From positions 2,418,001-2,482,000 of the forward strand of contig NZ_JASSUA010000001.1 of assembly GCF_030227115.1 (NCBI RefSeq): a stretch of DNA of 64,000 bases, given 5' to 3'. Position 1 is the stretch's first letter. Every line of letters begins with the position of its first letter. Positions 27,562 through 36,799 of this stretch are shown one piece after another. This DNA is from Marinobacter sp. SS13-12 (GTDB taxonomy: Bacteria > Pseudomonadota > Gammaproteobacteria > Pseudomonadales > Oleiphilaceae). A program made the translations under genes and the position numbers. The notes below the pieces were generated by a model. It made no database searches and was not told the DNA's origin. It was given only the letters and a program-made list of their open reading frames with translations.

Positions 27562-28140
27562 ATGAGACATGATCCAGACGATCTTATCATGCTGTTTAAT
27601 GACCTGTTCCGGGATGAGTACCGGACTGTTCTGGTCAGGGGCGGCGATGAACCCGAGTATCTGCCGGCGACGGAGCCTGATGGCTTCGCACAGATTATCT
27701 TTGCTCACGGCTATTATGCCAGTGCACTGCATGAAATCAGTCACTGGTGTATTGCTGGCGAGTACCGGCGCAGACTCCGGGATTTCGGTTATTGGTATTG
27801 CCCTGATGGCCGCAGTGCGAAACAGCAGCGGGCTTTTGAAAAGGCGGAAATAAAACCCCAGGCCCTGGAACGGCTGTTTTCTGTTGCAGCAGGCGCGCGT
27901 TTTCACATCAGCGTCGACAATCTATCCGGTACCGGAGCATGGGATGAAGACGCCTTTCGCAGGAATGTGACGGCGCAGGCCAATGACTACCTGGAGCATG
28001 GCTTGCCGGCTCGCGCCGGCCAGTTTTTTCAGACGCTCAGACTATTTTATGGAACCGAGGCTGGATTTAACGAAGTCTGGAACAAAGAGACCAGGCGACT
28101 GATGCCCGAATGTTCCGTTACAGACACCGAGGTAAATTGA
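27562..28140 (+). CDS. epmC: Elongation factor P hydroxylase EpmC
   Basis: 192 residues from ATG 27562. EpmC hydroxylates the lysyl-lysine of EF-P, completing the modification made by EpmA and EpmB. The family blocks IIFAHGYYASALHEISHWCIAGEYRRRL, FGYWYCPDGR and KPQALERLF are clear; the first holds the HExxH-like metal ligands. The open frame extends upstream to 27199 within dsbD antisense, but similarity starts at MRHDPDDLIMLFNDLF. It is divergent from dsbD across about 145 bases and precedes rhlB by 6 bases, so the two are probably co-transcribed. Confidence 0.94.
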   Translation: MRHDPDDLIMLFNDLFRDEYRTVLVRGGDEPEYLPATEPDGFAQIIFAHGYYASALHEISHWCIAGEYRRRLRDFGYWYCPDGRSAKQQRAFEKAEIKPQALERLFSVAAGARFHISVDNLSGTGAWDEDAFRRNVTAQANDYLEHGLPARAGQFFQTLRLFYGTEAGFNEVWNKETRRLMPECSVTDTEVN

Positions 28141-28146
28141 AGCAAT

Positions 28147-29433
28147 ATGACATCTGACGCACCCGAAGCCGGCAAAACACTTTTCAAAGATCTGAACCTG
28201 GACCAGAGAGTACTCGATGCCATTACCGATATCGGCTTTGAGCATTGTACGCCGATCCAGGCAGAAACCCTCCCGTTCACATTGGCCTGCCAGGACCTGA
28301 TCGGCCAGGCGCAGACTGGCACTGGCAAAACCGCAGCCTTTCTGATTACTGCTATTCAGAGCATGCTGGAAACACCGATTCCGGAAACGGACCGATTTGC
28401 GTCGGAACCCAGAGTGCTGGCCCTGGCGCCCACGCGGGAACTGGCGATGCAGATTGCCAAGGATGCCGAGCAGCTGTGCGGTTACACCGGGCACAACGTG
28501 GTCACCGTGGTAGGCGGAATGAACTACGACAAGCAGCGTGACCAGTTGCAGAACGAGATTGTCGATATCCTGGTGGCCACGCCGGGGCGTCTGATCGATT
28601 TCCTGGGCTCACAGGACGTGTTTCTGGACCAGCTGGACATCCTCATCCTGGATGAAGCAGACCGGATGCTGGATATGGGGTTCATTCCGGATGTGAAGCG
28701 CATTATCCGCAAATGTACCCCGAAAGAAGAGCGCCAGACGTTGCTGTTCAGTGCCACCTTTAATCAGGATGTGCTTAACCTGGCCTCCATGTGGACCCGC
28801 AACGCTGAGTTCGTGGAAATCGAGCCGGAACAGAAAACCGCCGAACGGGTGAAGCAGACCGTCTATCTGGTGGGTGAAGACGAGAAACTGCCGGTACTGG
28901 TGAACTACCTCCAGCGCCCGGAGGTTGAGAAGGCCCTGGTGTTTGCCAATCGCCGTGACCAATGCCGTGATCTGGATGAGGACTTGAGGAACCAGGGCGT
29001 CAAGGTGGCGCTCATGTCCGGTGAAATTGCCCAGAACAAACGTCTCAAGACCCTGGAACAGTTCAAGGAAGGCAGTATTCAGGTGCTGGTGGCCACTGAT
29101 GTGGCAGGGCGTGGTATTCACGTTGACGGTGTGACCCACGTTTTCAACTATAATCTTCCCGATAATGCCGAGGATTACGTCCACCGTATCGGGCGTACCG
29201 GTCGTGCTGGAAAGCACGGCGTTTCTGTCAGCTTCGCCAGTGAGGATGACGCCTTTTCATTACCGGCTATCGAGTCCTATATCAGCCAGAAGCTGACCAC
29301 AGCTGTTCCTGATGAAGAGCTGATGACCGCGCTCGTCAAACCGCCGATCACCCGCAAACGCGGTGGCCGTCGCCCCCAGGGCAGCCGCAGCCAGGGCGGT
29401 CGCGGCGGCAACCAGCGCCAACGCAGGAACTAA
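28147..29433 (+). CDS. rhlB: ATP-dependent RNA helicase RhlB
   Basis: 428 residues. DEAD-box motifs are in order: Q motif (FEHCTPIQAETLP), Walker A AQTGTGKTA, PTREL, DEAD in LILDEADRML, SAT in LFSATFNQD, and HRIGRTGRAG. The Arg/Gly-rich tail (KRGGRRPQGSRSQGGRGG) binds RNA. RhlB unwinds structured RNA in the degradosome with RNase E. It follows epmC closely. Confidence 0.93.
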   Translation: MTSDAPEAGKTLFKDLNLDQRVLDAITDIGFEHCTPIQAETLPFTLACQDLIGQAQTGTGKTAAFLITAIQSMLETPIPETDRFASEPRVLALAPTRELAMQIAKDAEQLCGYTGHNVVTVVGGMNYDKQRDQLQNEIVDILVATPGRLIDFLGSQDVFLDQLDILILDEADRMLDMGFIPDVKRIIRKCTPKEERQTLLFSATFNQDVLNLASMWTRNAEFVEIEPEQKTAERVKQTVYLVGEDEKLPVLVNYLQRPEVEKALVFANRRDQCRDLDEDLRNQGVKVALMSGEIAQNKRLKTLEQFKEGSIQVLVATDVAGRGIHVDGVTHVFNYNLPDNAEDYVHRIGRTGRAGKHGVSVSFASEDDAFSLPAIESYISQKLTTAVPDEELMTALVKPPITRKRGGRRPQGSRSQGGRGGNQRQRRN

Positions 29434-29452
29434 AGGGCCGGGAAGTAACATC

Positions 29453-30607
29453 ATGCGGATAGTAGCGGACGAAAACATACCTTTGCTGGATTCCTTCTTC
29501 GGCGACATCGGCGAGATACACCGCGTGTCCGGCCGCACCATGTCGGTAACGGACGTGCAGAACGCGGATATCCTGCTGGTACGTTCGGTTACCCGGGTCA
29601 ATCAGGCGTTACTGGAAGGCAGTCGTGTTCGCTTCGTCGGTACCTGTACCATTGGTACTGACCACGTGGATCAGCAATGGCTGGCATCCAGTGGCATTGC
29701 GTTTTCAGCAGCACCCGGTTGCAACGCCAACAGTGTGGTTGAGTATGTGCTGTCGGTAATCTCGCTGCACGCCGAAAGGCGCGGTGTGGCTGACTGGTCA
29801 AAGCTCAGTGTCGGTATTATTGGTGCCGGTAACGTAGGTGGAGAGCTGGCCCACAAGCTGGAGCGTCTGGATTTCGATGTTGTGTGTTGCGACCCGCCAC
29901 GCGCCGAACGGGAAGGCGACGACGGTCAGGCTTTTGTCAGCCTGGAAGAGGCGATGGCCTGCGACGTAGTCACGCTGCATACACCACTGATCCGGGAGGG
30001 AGACCACGCCACCCTGCACCTGTTCGGACAGGATCGATTGTCCGCCTTGAAAGAACACCAGCTGCTGATTAATACCAGCCGTGGAGAGGTCATCGATACC
30101 TCTGCCTTGCTGGCGCGCCTGGATGAGCCCAATGCCCCCACGGTCGTGCTGGATGTATGGGAGCAGGAGCCGCGCATACACGCCGAGCTGTTGGAGAAGG
30201 TCTGGATTGCCACGCCCCATATTGCGGGTTATAGCCTGGAGGGCAAGGTGCAGGGCAGTGAAATGGTGTACCAGGCCCTGAGTCGTTACATGGGCCTGCC
30301 TGCCCGCAAGAAGGCGGGGCAATTTTTGCCGGAACCGGCATTGGCCAAGCTGTCGTTCACCAGTGCGGCGCAGGAAATGAATTCGGCGAATATCGCCATA
30401 AGATCCTGCTACGACCCCCGTCAGGACGACGCCCGGATGCGCCTGGCCATGTCGCTTCCCGCCGAAGAGCGGGGGCCTGCATTTGACCGGCTGCGCCGGG
30501 ATTATCCGGTGCGGCGGGAGTTTTCCAGTGTCAAGATTCAGCTCAAGGGCACCAGCAAGTCCATGCAGGATACTTTCCGCGCCCTTGGCTTCAAGCTGAA
30601 GCTATAG
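29453..30607 (+). CDS. pdxB: 4-phosphoerythronate dehydrogenase PdxB
   Basis: 384 residues from ATG 29453; the open frame reaches into rhlB but the family N-terminus is [16 protein letters not shown]. PdxB oxidises 4-phosphoerythronate with NAD in the DXP-dependent pyridoxal phosphate pathway. The Rossmann motif is [16 protein letters not shown]. Catalytic Arg/Glu/His residues lie in [17 protein letters not shown] and [11 protein letters not shown]-terminal dimerisation domain (about 290-384) is specific to PdxB. Its stop overlaps the convergent htpX stop by 6 bases. Confidence 0.96.
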   Translation: MRIVADENIPLLDSFFGDIGEIHRVSGRTMSVTDVQNADILLVRSVTRVNQALLEGSRVRFVGTCTIGTDHVDQQWLASSGIAFSAAPGCNANSVVEYVLSVISLHAERRGVADWSKLSVGIIGAGNVGGELAHKLERLDFDVVCCDPPRAEREGDDGQAFVSLEEAMACDVVTLHTPLIREGDHATLHLFGQDRLSALKEHQLLINTSRGEVIDTSALLARLDEPNAPTVVLDVWEQEPRIHAELLEKVWIATPHIAGYSLEGKVQGSEMVYQALSRYMGLPARKKAGQFLPEPALAKLSFTSAAQEMNSANIAIRSCYDPRQDDARMRLAMSLPAEERGPAFDRLRRDYPVRREFSSVKIQLKGTSKSMQDTFRALGFKLKL

Positions 30608-31483
30608 CTGCGCTGTTTGCAGAGCCTCGATCCGTCTCTCAAGGGGCGGGTGGGTCATGAACAGGGCGCTGAGTCCCGCCCGTGCACCCCGGTTGATGCC
30701 AAACGCCTGCAGGCTTTCGGGCATCTGGTCCGGCACTTCACTCTCCTGTTTGAGCCGGGCCAGGGCATTGATCATGGCGCCACGGCCTGCCAGTTGGGCG
30801 CCCGCAATGTCGGCCCGGTATTCCCGGCGGCGGGAGAACCAGAACACGATAGTACTGGCAAGGATGCCCAGCACGATCTCCGCCGCAATGCTTACCACGA
30901 AAAAGCCGATACCGTGGCCGCTCTCGTTCTTGAAAACCACACGGTCCACAAAAGACCCGATCACGCGGGATGCGAAAATCACGAAGGTGTTGACCACGCC
31001 CTGAATCAGGGCGAGCGTGACCATGTCCCCGTTGGCAACGTGGCCGATTTCATGGCCCAGCACCGCCCGGATCTCATCCTTGTTGAAGCGGTGTAGCAGG
31101 CCCTCACTGACCGCCACCAGAGAGTTGTTCTTGTTCCACCCCGTCGCAAAGGCGTTGGACTGGGATGCGGGGAAGATGGCCACTTCCGGCATGCCGATGC
31201 CGGCATTTTTGGCCAGTTCCCGTACTGTATCCACCAGCCAGCGTTCAGCCGGGGTTCTGGGTGATTCGATCACTTTGGCCTTGGTGCTCCACTTGGCCAT
31301 GGGCTTGGAAATCAGCAGCGAGACTATCGCGCCGGCAAAGCCAAAAACGGCCGCGAAGGCCAGCAACGAGCCGTACTGGATTCCGTTCTGGGCGAGGTAG
31401 CTGTCGACGCCCAGCAGTCTGAGGGTGAAGCTGGCAACCAGAATGACCGCCAGGTTGGTAGCAAGAAAAAGCAGAATACGCAT
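30602..31483 (-). CDS. htpX: Inner-membrane zinc protease HtpX
   Basis: 293 residues. Two N-terminal membrane helices (about 4-20 and 33-55), the zinc motif HEIGH in [14 protein letters not shown], then two more helices and the third zinc ligand in [11 protein letters not shown]. HtpX degrades misfolded membrane proteins alongside FtsH and is usually under CpxR or sigma-32 control. It is a single-gene unit. Confidence 0.96.
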   Translation of the reverse strand: MRILLFLATNLAVILVASFTLRLLGVDSYLAQNGIQYGSLLAFAAVFGFAGAIVSLLISKPMAKWSTKAKVIESPRTPAERWLVDTVRELAKNAGIGMPEVAIFPASQSNAFATGWNKNNSLVAVSEGLLHRFNKDEIRAVLGHEIGHVANGDMVTLALIQGVVNTFVIFASRVIGSFVDRVVFKNESGHGIGFFVVSIAAEIVLGILASTIVFWFSRRREYRADIAGAQLAGRGAMINALARLKQESEVPDQMPESLQAFGINRGARAGLSALFMTHPPLERRIEALQTAQL

Positions 31484-31580
31484 CTTGAATTCCCTGTTGA
31501 ATCGTCAGCCGCAGACAGCGGCTTGTACCTGCAAGCTTATATGTGGCTTGTGTCGCCATGTTCAACAGGCTTACACCGAT

Positions 31581-32042
31581 TTAATGATCGGCTCTGTCGC
31601 GAAAGAACGCAGCCTGCATCACGCGGCTGATTTTGGCGGAGCTGCCACTTCGAAGGGCGGTGCGGAGCATGTGAATGTGGGTGGAGAAGTCCTCACGGAT
31701 CGCCGGTGGCAGGTCCCGGCTGCTTTCGGCAGCGGCTTCCTCCTGCAGATCCGGACTGGCTGGTGAGCTCAGGCGAACGAACGCCTCCTGGGTGAGCACG
31801 GCCTGATCCAGGGCTTCCTGGCGGATGGTGTCCACGAAACGCAGCAGATTTTCTTCAGCCAGCCACAGAAGGGTGCCGAAACACGCCATATGCCGCTTGC
31901 TGTGCAGCCCGAATTCATCCGGCTCGTCGGGGCCGGCAATGTCTTCCACGAACAGGTTCACCCGGCGGGGGAAGGCGTTGTAGAGTTGAACCAGGGCGAT
32001 TGCGGCGTCCTTGTAGAATTCTTCAATATGAATATCCGCCAT
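31581..32042 (-). CDS. Conserved hypothetical protein next to alaA
   Basis: 153 residues, cytosolic, mostly helical, with no signal peptide or membrane segment. I do not recognise a named family. Visible features are an N-terminal helix MADIHIEEFYKDAAIALVQLYNAFPRR, a KRHMACFGTLLWLAEENLL block and a long C-terminal helix with many Arg. The gene starts 11 bases after alaA ends on the same strand, so the two likely share a transcript; alaA makes alanine and this protein might be a regulator or partner, but nothing shows it. Confidence 0.75.
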   Translation of the reverse strand: MADIHIEEFYKDAAIALVQLYNAFPRRVNLFVEDIAGPDEPDEFGLHSKRHMACFGTLLWLAEENLLRFVDTIRQEALDQAVLTQEAFVRLSSPASPDLQEEAAAESSRDLPPAIREDFSTHIHMLRTALRSGSSAKISRVMQAAFFRDRADH

Positions 32043-32053
32043 AAAGCCCCCTG

Positions 32054-33268
32054 TTACAGCTGATAGGAAGACAGGAAGTGTGCCAGACGCTTCATGGCGT
32101 CCTCCAGCGTGTCCTCCCGGGGCAGGAACACCACGCGTAAGTGCTGTTTGTCGTCGATATTGAAGGCCGAGCCCTGGACCAGCAGGATGCGCTCCTGCAG
32201 CAGCAGGTCCAGCACCAGCTTTTCGTCATTGACGATGGGGAAGCGCTTCGGATCCAGCCTGGGGAACAGATAGAGTGCGCCTTTGGGCTTCACGCAACTG
32301 ACCCCGGGGATATCATTGAGCAGGTTCCATGCCGTCTCCCGCTGCTCGAACAGGCGGCCGCCCGGTGCCACCAGATCGTCAATGGACTGGTAGCCGCCCA
32401 GGGCAGTCTGGATGGCAAGCTGGGCCGGTACATTGGCACACAGGCGCATGTTGGAGAGCATTTCGATGCCCTCGATCAGGTCCCGTGCGCGATGCTTGGC
32501 GCCACTGATAATCATCCAGCCGGAGCGATAGCCGGCAGCGCGGTAATTCTTGGACAGCCCGTTATAGGTAAAAAACAGCACGTCGTCCGCCAGTGACGCG
32601 GTAGGAATATGCTCGGTACCATCGTAGAGGATCTTGTCGTAGATTTCGTCCGACAGCACGATCAGGTTGTGCTGTCGGGCCAGTTCCACCACTTGTTCCA
32701 GCAATTCGCGGGAATAAACGGCACCGGTCGGGTTGTTGGGGTTGATCAGCACGATGGCACGGGTTCGACGGGTGATTTTCTTGCGGATATCGTCGATGTC
32801 CGGGAACCAGTCCTGTTGCTCGTCGCAACGGTAGTGCACCGGCTTGCCACTGGACAGGGTCACGGCGGCGGTCCACAGGGGGTAGTCCGGGGCCGGGATC
32901 AGTACTTCGTCGCCGGTGTTGAGCATGGCCTGCATGGACATCACGATCATCTCGCTGACGCCATTGCCGAGGAAGATATCGTCGATATCCACCTTGTCGA
33001 TGCCCCGTTGCTGGCAGTAGTGCATTACCGCCTTGCGGGCAGAGAACAGGCCCTTGGATTCCACATAACCCTGGGCCAGGTGCATGTTGTAGATCACGTC
33101 CTGCTGAATTTCCTCGGGAACATCCAGCTCAAAGGCCGCAGGGTTGCCGATATTCAGTTTGAGAACCCGATGGCCCTCTTCTTCAAGACGACGGGCCTCG
33201 CGCAGAACCACGCCACGTATCTCGTAACACACGTTATCCAGCTTGGCGGATTTGAGATAGTTCTGCAT
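32054..33268 (-). CDS. alaA: Alanine-synthesising aminotransferase AlaA
   Basis: 404 residues, a class I PLP aminotransferase. Similarity to E. coli AlaA (YfbQ) is visible through the N-terminal SAKLDNVCYEIRG and VLKLNIGNPA blocks, PAPDYPLWTAA, and NPNNPTGAVYSRELLEQ. The PLP-binding lysine is in YNGLSKNYRAAGYRSGW. It transfers an amino group to pyruvate to give alanine. The family length is met exactly. It is divergent from gpx. Confidence 0.94.
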   Translation of the reverse strand: MQNYLKSAKLDNVCYEIRGVVLREARRLEEEGHRVLKLNIGNPAAFELDVPEEIQQDVIYNMHLAQGYVESKGLFSARKAVMHYCQQRGIDKVDIDDIFLGNGVSEMIVMSMQAMLNTGDEVLIPAPDYPLWTAAVTLSSGKPVHYRCDEQQDWFPDIDDIRKKITRRTRAIVLINPNNPTGAVYSRELLEQVVELARQHNLIVLSDEIYDKILYDGTEHIPTASLADDVLFFTYNGLSKNYRAAGYRSGWMIISGAKHRARDLIEGIEMLSNMRLCANVPAQLAIQTALGGYQSIDDLVAPGGRLFEQRETAWNLLNDIPGVSCVKPKGALYLFPRLDPKRFPIVNDEKLVLDLLLQERILLVQGSAFNIDDKQHLRVVFLPREDTLEDAMKRLAHFLSSYQL

Positions 33269-33429
33269 AAGCCCGGTAATTCCTCAGTAAAAGACACAAG
33301 TCTGTATTCTAGCGGAGCAAAGGCTGGCGACAACAGGCCAATTGTGATGAATTGTGGCACAGAAGCGGAGATTTAACGCCCAAAGCTCACAGTTTCCATG
33401 AACTGGACGAGTTATCGATCGGGATTCGG

Positions 33430-33457
33430 TTGTAAAACCAGTTGTGCACAATATAAT
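33430..33457 (+). promoter_or_regulatory. Sigma70-type promoter of gpx with internal palindrome
   Basis: A -35 TTGTAA (33430-33435) and a perfect -10 TATAAT (33452-33457) are separated by 16 bases. The spacer holds the palindrome TTGTGCACAA (33442-33451), ideally placed for a repressor. A ribosome binding site AAGGAG (33471-33476) precedes the ATG at 33484. A candidate operator for the OhrR-type regulator encoded downstream. Confidence 0.6.
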
Positions 33458-33483
33458 AGGGGCAAATACAAAGGAGCAGAATC

Positions 33484-33969
33484 ATGAGCAGCCAAAGCGT
33501 CTACGACTTCACCGCGACAGACATTCGTGGAGAAGAACATTCCCTTGACGAGTTCCGCGGCAAGGTACTGCTGATCGTGAATACGGCCAGCAAGTGCGGT
33601 TTCACCCCTCAGTTCGAAGGGCTGCAATCCCTGTATGCGGACCTGAAGGAAAAGGGGCTTGAGGTGCTGGGTTTTCCCTGCAACCAGTTCCGGAATCAGG
33701 ACCCGGCAGACGACAAGGCCATCAGCGAGTTCTGCTCTGTGAATTATGGCGTGGATTTTCCCATGTTTGCCAAGATTGAGGTCAACGGGCCGAACGCTCA
33801 CCCCCTGTTCGAGTACCTCAAGCACAACGCCAAGGGTCTGTTGGGATCAGAAGCGGTGAAATGGAACTTTACCAAGTTTCTTGTTAACCGTGAGGGCGAG
33901 GTTGTGGGTCGATACCCGCCAACAACGAAGCCGTCCGCCATTCGTAACGACATTGAGAAGTTGCTGTAA
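33484..33969 (+). CDS. Glutathione/thioredoxin peroxidase (Gpx, BtuE-like)
   Basis: 161 residues, the size of bacterial Gpx. The peroxidatic Cys38 is in VNTASKCGFTPQFEGLQ, with FPCNQF and WNFTKFLVN (Trp/Asn of the active-site tetrad) further on. Such enzymes reduce organic hydroperoxides, most using thioredoxin. The gene sits 3 bases upstream of an OhrR-type regulator, so it is probably induced by lipid or organic peroxides. Confidence 0.95.
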   Translation: MSSQSVYDFTATDIRGEEHSLDEFRGKVLLIVNTASKCGFTPQFEGLQSLYADLKEKGLEVLGFPCNQFRNQDPADDKAISEFCSVNYGVDFPMFAKIEVNGPNAHPLFEYLKHNAKGLLGSEAVKWNFTKFLVNREGEVVGRYPPTTKPSAIRNDIEKLL

Positions 33970-33972
33970 GTC

Positions 33973-34443
33973 ATGGCATCTGAAGACGATATGCTGGCCC
34001 TGGACAACCAGCTCTGTTTTGCGCTTTATGCCGCCAACCGGGCTGTTACTGCCCGCTATCGCCCATTGCTGGCCGAGCTCAATCTGACCTATCCCCAATA
34101 TCTTGTCATGTTGGTATTGTGGGAGGCCGGCCAGGAAGGAACAACCGTCAGGGTGTCAGATCTGGGAAAGCGGTTACGCCTTGATTCCGGCACCCTGACG
34201 CCGTTGCTCAAGCGCCTGGCTGAGCGGGATCTGGTGACCCGTCTGCGGGACACCTCCGATGAGCGGGTGGTTACCGTAGCGCCTACCGAGAAAGGCATTG
34301 CCATGCGCCAGCGGGCCAGGGATATTCCAGGCCGGCTGCTGTGTGGTACCGGGATAGACCAGGAGCGCATCGTGGCACTCCGAGAGGAGCTGCGTTCGGT
34401 GCTCAGCCTTCTTGAGGCTCAGGGGGAGCCCAGCGATCGATAA
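33973..34443 (+). CDS. OhrR-type MarR-family organic-peroxide sensor
   Basis: 156 residues with a MarR winged helix (RVSDLGKRLRLDSGTLTPLLKRLAERDLV). Family-specific features are the reactive Cys15 in LDNQLCFALYAANRAVTARY and a second Cys near 124 (RLLCGTGID), consistent with a two-Cys OhrR. It would release DNA when oxidised by organic hydroperoxides. It forms an operon with gpx (3-base gap) instead of the usual ohr. Its last 41 bases overlap the convergent histidine kinase gene. Confidence 0.92.
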   Translation: MASEDDMLALDNQLCFALYAANRAVTARYRPLLAELNLTYPQYLVMLVLWEAGQEGTTVRVSDLGKRLRLDSGTLTPLLKRLAERDLVTRLRDTSDERVVTVAPTEKGIAMRQRARDIPGRLLCGTGIDQERIVALREELRSVLSLLEAQGEPSDR

Positions 34444-36736
34444 CCGATTTAAGGTCGGCCGGGTTGTAGGGTTTGGTGATGTAATCGTTCATGCCGCATT
34501 CCAGGCAATCGTCCCGGTCTCCCTGCATGACATTGGCGGTCACGGCAATGACCGGCAAGTCCCGCCAGGCGGGATTCTCCCGTATCGCGCGCGTGGCCTC
34601 GTAGCCATCCATCACCGGCATCTGGCAGTCCATCAGCACAACATCGAACTTCCCTGATTTCAGTGCCTCCAGCGCACGCTTGCCATTTTCCGCCAGAGTG
34701 ACCTTGTGGCCCAGTTTTCGCAGCATGCTGCTGGCAACCACCTGGTTGACCTGGTTGTCCTCAACCAGCAACAGGTTCAGCGATCTTCTGGCGCCTGCTC
34801 CTTTCTCTTCATCCTTTTCATGGCCTTTCTTTGCTGGCTTCAGTCCGGCTGCGGCGCAAAGTGTACGGAACAGCTGATCCCGCCTCAGGGGCATGGACAG
34901 GATCTGTTGATTGCCGTCAGCCACCGCGGTGCCGTTTCTGTCCACCAGAATAACGCCGGCACCTGACCATTGGGCCGCCATTTGCTGGCCGGAACTGTTT
35001 TCTTTGTCTGCCGCCACCATCAGGATACCGCCGCCGCTGCGGGCTGCATCACGCACGGGAATGCTCCAGGCTCTGAGCTGGCTTTCAATGGGCAGTCGGT
35101 GCGGATGTTCATGGGGGATGGCCATATCCACACCTGAGGTTCTGACAATGGTCGGTATGTCCGCCGGCGTTATCCCGGATCCACCCTGGTCGTGAACCGG
35201 CAGGGGCAGGTTCACCGTAAAGTGTGTACCCCGGCGCTCTTCGGAATCCACCAGAATCTGGCCGTGCATGCGTTCCACCAACTGCCGGCACAGGGTCAGG
35301 CCCAGCCCGGTCCCGCCATACAGCCTGGTGGTATCGGCGTCAGCCTGGGAAAAGGGTGAAAAGATCCGGTGCAACCCTTCCTTGGACATGCCGATACCGG
35401 TATCAATCACATCAATCCGGAGATTACCGTTGAAGCGGGTTGCACGAATTCGAACGCTGCCCTGATCGGTAAACTTGATGGCGTTGCTTAACAGGTTATT
35501 GAGAACCTGCCGGGTGCGGGTCGGGTCACCGAGGAAAGTTTCGGGCAGATCGCACTCAATATCGGTCACCACATCGATGTTCTTGCGGCGGGCCTGTTGA
35601 GAGTGCAGCGTTGCGCATTCCTCAATGAGATTGCGGACACTGAAAGGAATGTTCTCAAGGCTGAGCTTGCCGGCCTCGACCTTGGAAATGTCGAGGATAT
35701 CGTTCAGCAGTCCAAGCAGGCTTTGCCCGGCGTTGAGTGCTATCTCCAGGCGGTTCCGCTGAGCTGGTTCCAGGTCACCTTCCAGCGCCAGGCCAAGCAT
35801 CCCCAGAACCCCATTGAGCGGTGTCCGGATTTCGTGGCTCATGCTGGCCAGGAAGTTGGCCCGGGAGCGGGCCCGGCGGACCGCATCTTCCTTGGCTCGT
35901 ACCAGCGCGCGATTACCTCGCTGGAGGGCTTCGTTCTTTTCAGAGATCTCCCGGGTGCGGTCCTCCACCTCCTGTTCCAGCTGCGTGGAGTAATTCTTTA
36001 TGGCGCTTTCTGCAGTTCGCAACTGCCCGAGACTGGCGTCCATGGTTTCCAGGTGCAGATTGATGATCCCCACCATCTGACCGATTTCGTCTTCACGGTG
36101 ATTGGGGGGCACCGGCAGCCGGACTTTTTCCGGAGATTCAGCGCGCACCCGGCTCAGGGCGCCTATCACATTGAGCATGGGGCGGGTCAGGACAAAATAG
36201 AAAATGGCGAGCAGAGCGGCTGTCAGCACCAGGCTTTTGAGCAATCCGCTGACCAGGGTGTAGCCAGCCCTCTGCAGGAACAGCAGGCCGTAATGATAGG
36301 TGTCAATGGTGACCGTCAGGTACCCAAGGGAGAGATCGCTCAGTTGAGGTACCATCAGTTCCTGACTGAAGACACGGCTGTCGCCGAACAGCAGATCACT
36401 GATCCAGCGGTAGCGGGAATCCGGACTGCTCTGGCTGGCAGCGGCCATGGTCTGATCGTTGTTATCGATGATGCGGGCGTCAATGGTGGCAGGGTGACGG
36501 AGCAGGCCATCCAGCAACTCCTCTGCCAGCCGGATGTCGATGTTATAGGCAATCTGGGAGGCCGGGCTGTGGCTTATTTCGATCAGTGCCCGGATTTCCT
36601 GCTCCATGGAATCCCGGGCACTGAAATAATCAAGGGTGACCTGAACAACGTTGAGTATCAGACCCAACACCATTGCTATCAAAACGGTGTCCCGGGTGAG
36701 GCGGTAGGAAAGCCGTTTTTTGAATGGAGTTGTCAC
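34403..36736 (-). CDS. Hybrid sensor histidine kinase / response regulator
   Basis: 777 residues. Two membrane helices (about 17-35 and 165-190) bracket a periplasmic sensor domain. A HAMP linker and a coiled coil follow, then the HisKA domain with MSHEIRTPLNGVLGMLG (phospho-His), a HATPase with DTGIGMSKEGLHRIF and TGLGLTLCRQLV, and a C-terminal receiver with Asp in DVVLMDCQMPVMDGYEA. The layout is like BarA without its HPt domain, so phosphotransfer would need a separate HPt protein. There is no cognate regulator next to it, and the ligand is unknown. Confidence 0.92.
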   Translation of the reverse strand: MTTPFKKRLSYRLTRDTVLIAMVLGLILNVVQVTLDYFSARDSMEQEIRALIEISHSPASQIAYNIDIRLAEELLDGLLRHPATIDARIIDNNDQTMAAASQSSPDSRYRWISDLLFGDSRVFSQELMVPQLSDLSLGYLTVTIDTYHYGLLFLQRAGYTLVSGLLKSLVLTAALLAIFYFVLTRPMLNVIGALSRVRAESPEKVRLPVPPNHREDEIGQMVGIINLHLETMDASLGQLRTAESAIKNYSTQLEQEVEDRTREISEKNEALQRGNRALVRAKEDAVRRARSRANFLASMSHEIRTPLNGVLGMLGLALEGDLEPAQRNRLEIALNAGQSLLGLLNDILDISKVEAGKLSLENIPFSVRNLIEECATLHSQQARRKNIDVVTDIECDLPETFLGDPTRTRQVLNNLLSNAIKFTDQGSVRIRATRFNGNLRIDVIDTGIGMSKEGLHRIFSPFSQADADTTRLYGGTGLGLTLCRQLVERMHGQILVDSEERRGTHFTVNLPLPVHDQGGSGITPADIPTIVRTSGVDMAIPHEHPHRLPIESQLRAWSIPVRDAARSGGGILMVAADKENSSGQQMAAQWSGAGVILVDRNGTAVADGNQQILSMPLRRDQLFRTLCAAAGLKPAKKGHEKDEEKGAGARRSLNLLLVEDNQVNQVVASSMLRKLGHKVTLAENGKRALEALKSGKFDVVLMDCQMPVMDGYEATRAIRENPAWRDLPVIAVTANVMQGDRDDCLECGMNDYITKPYNPADLKSVIDRWAPPEPQEG

Positions 36737-36799
36737 AGCGTATCTACAGTCCCTGTTTATCAGCGTTTCAGATGGTGTGGATGAGCCACTGCCCCGTGG

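Noticed and set aside
33338..33357. Possible OhrR box with two AATTGTG copies upstream of gpx
   Set aside because: The copies are direct, not inverted, and do not match the known TACAATT-AATTGTA symmetry; the palindrome at 33442-33451 is a better candidate.
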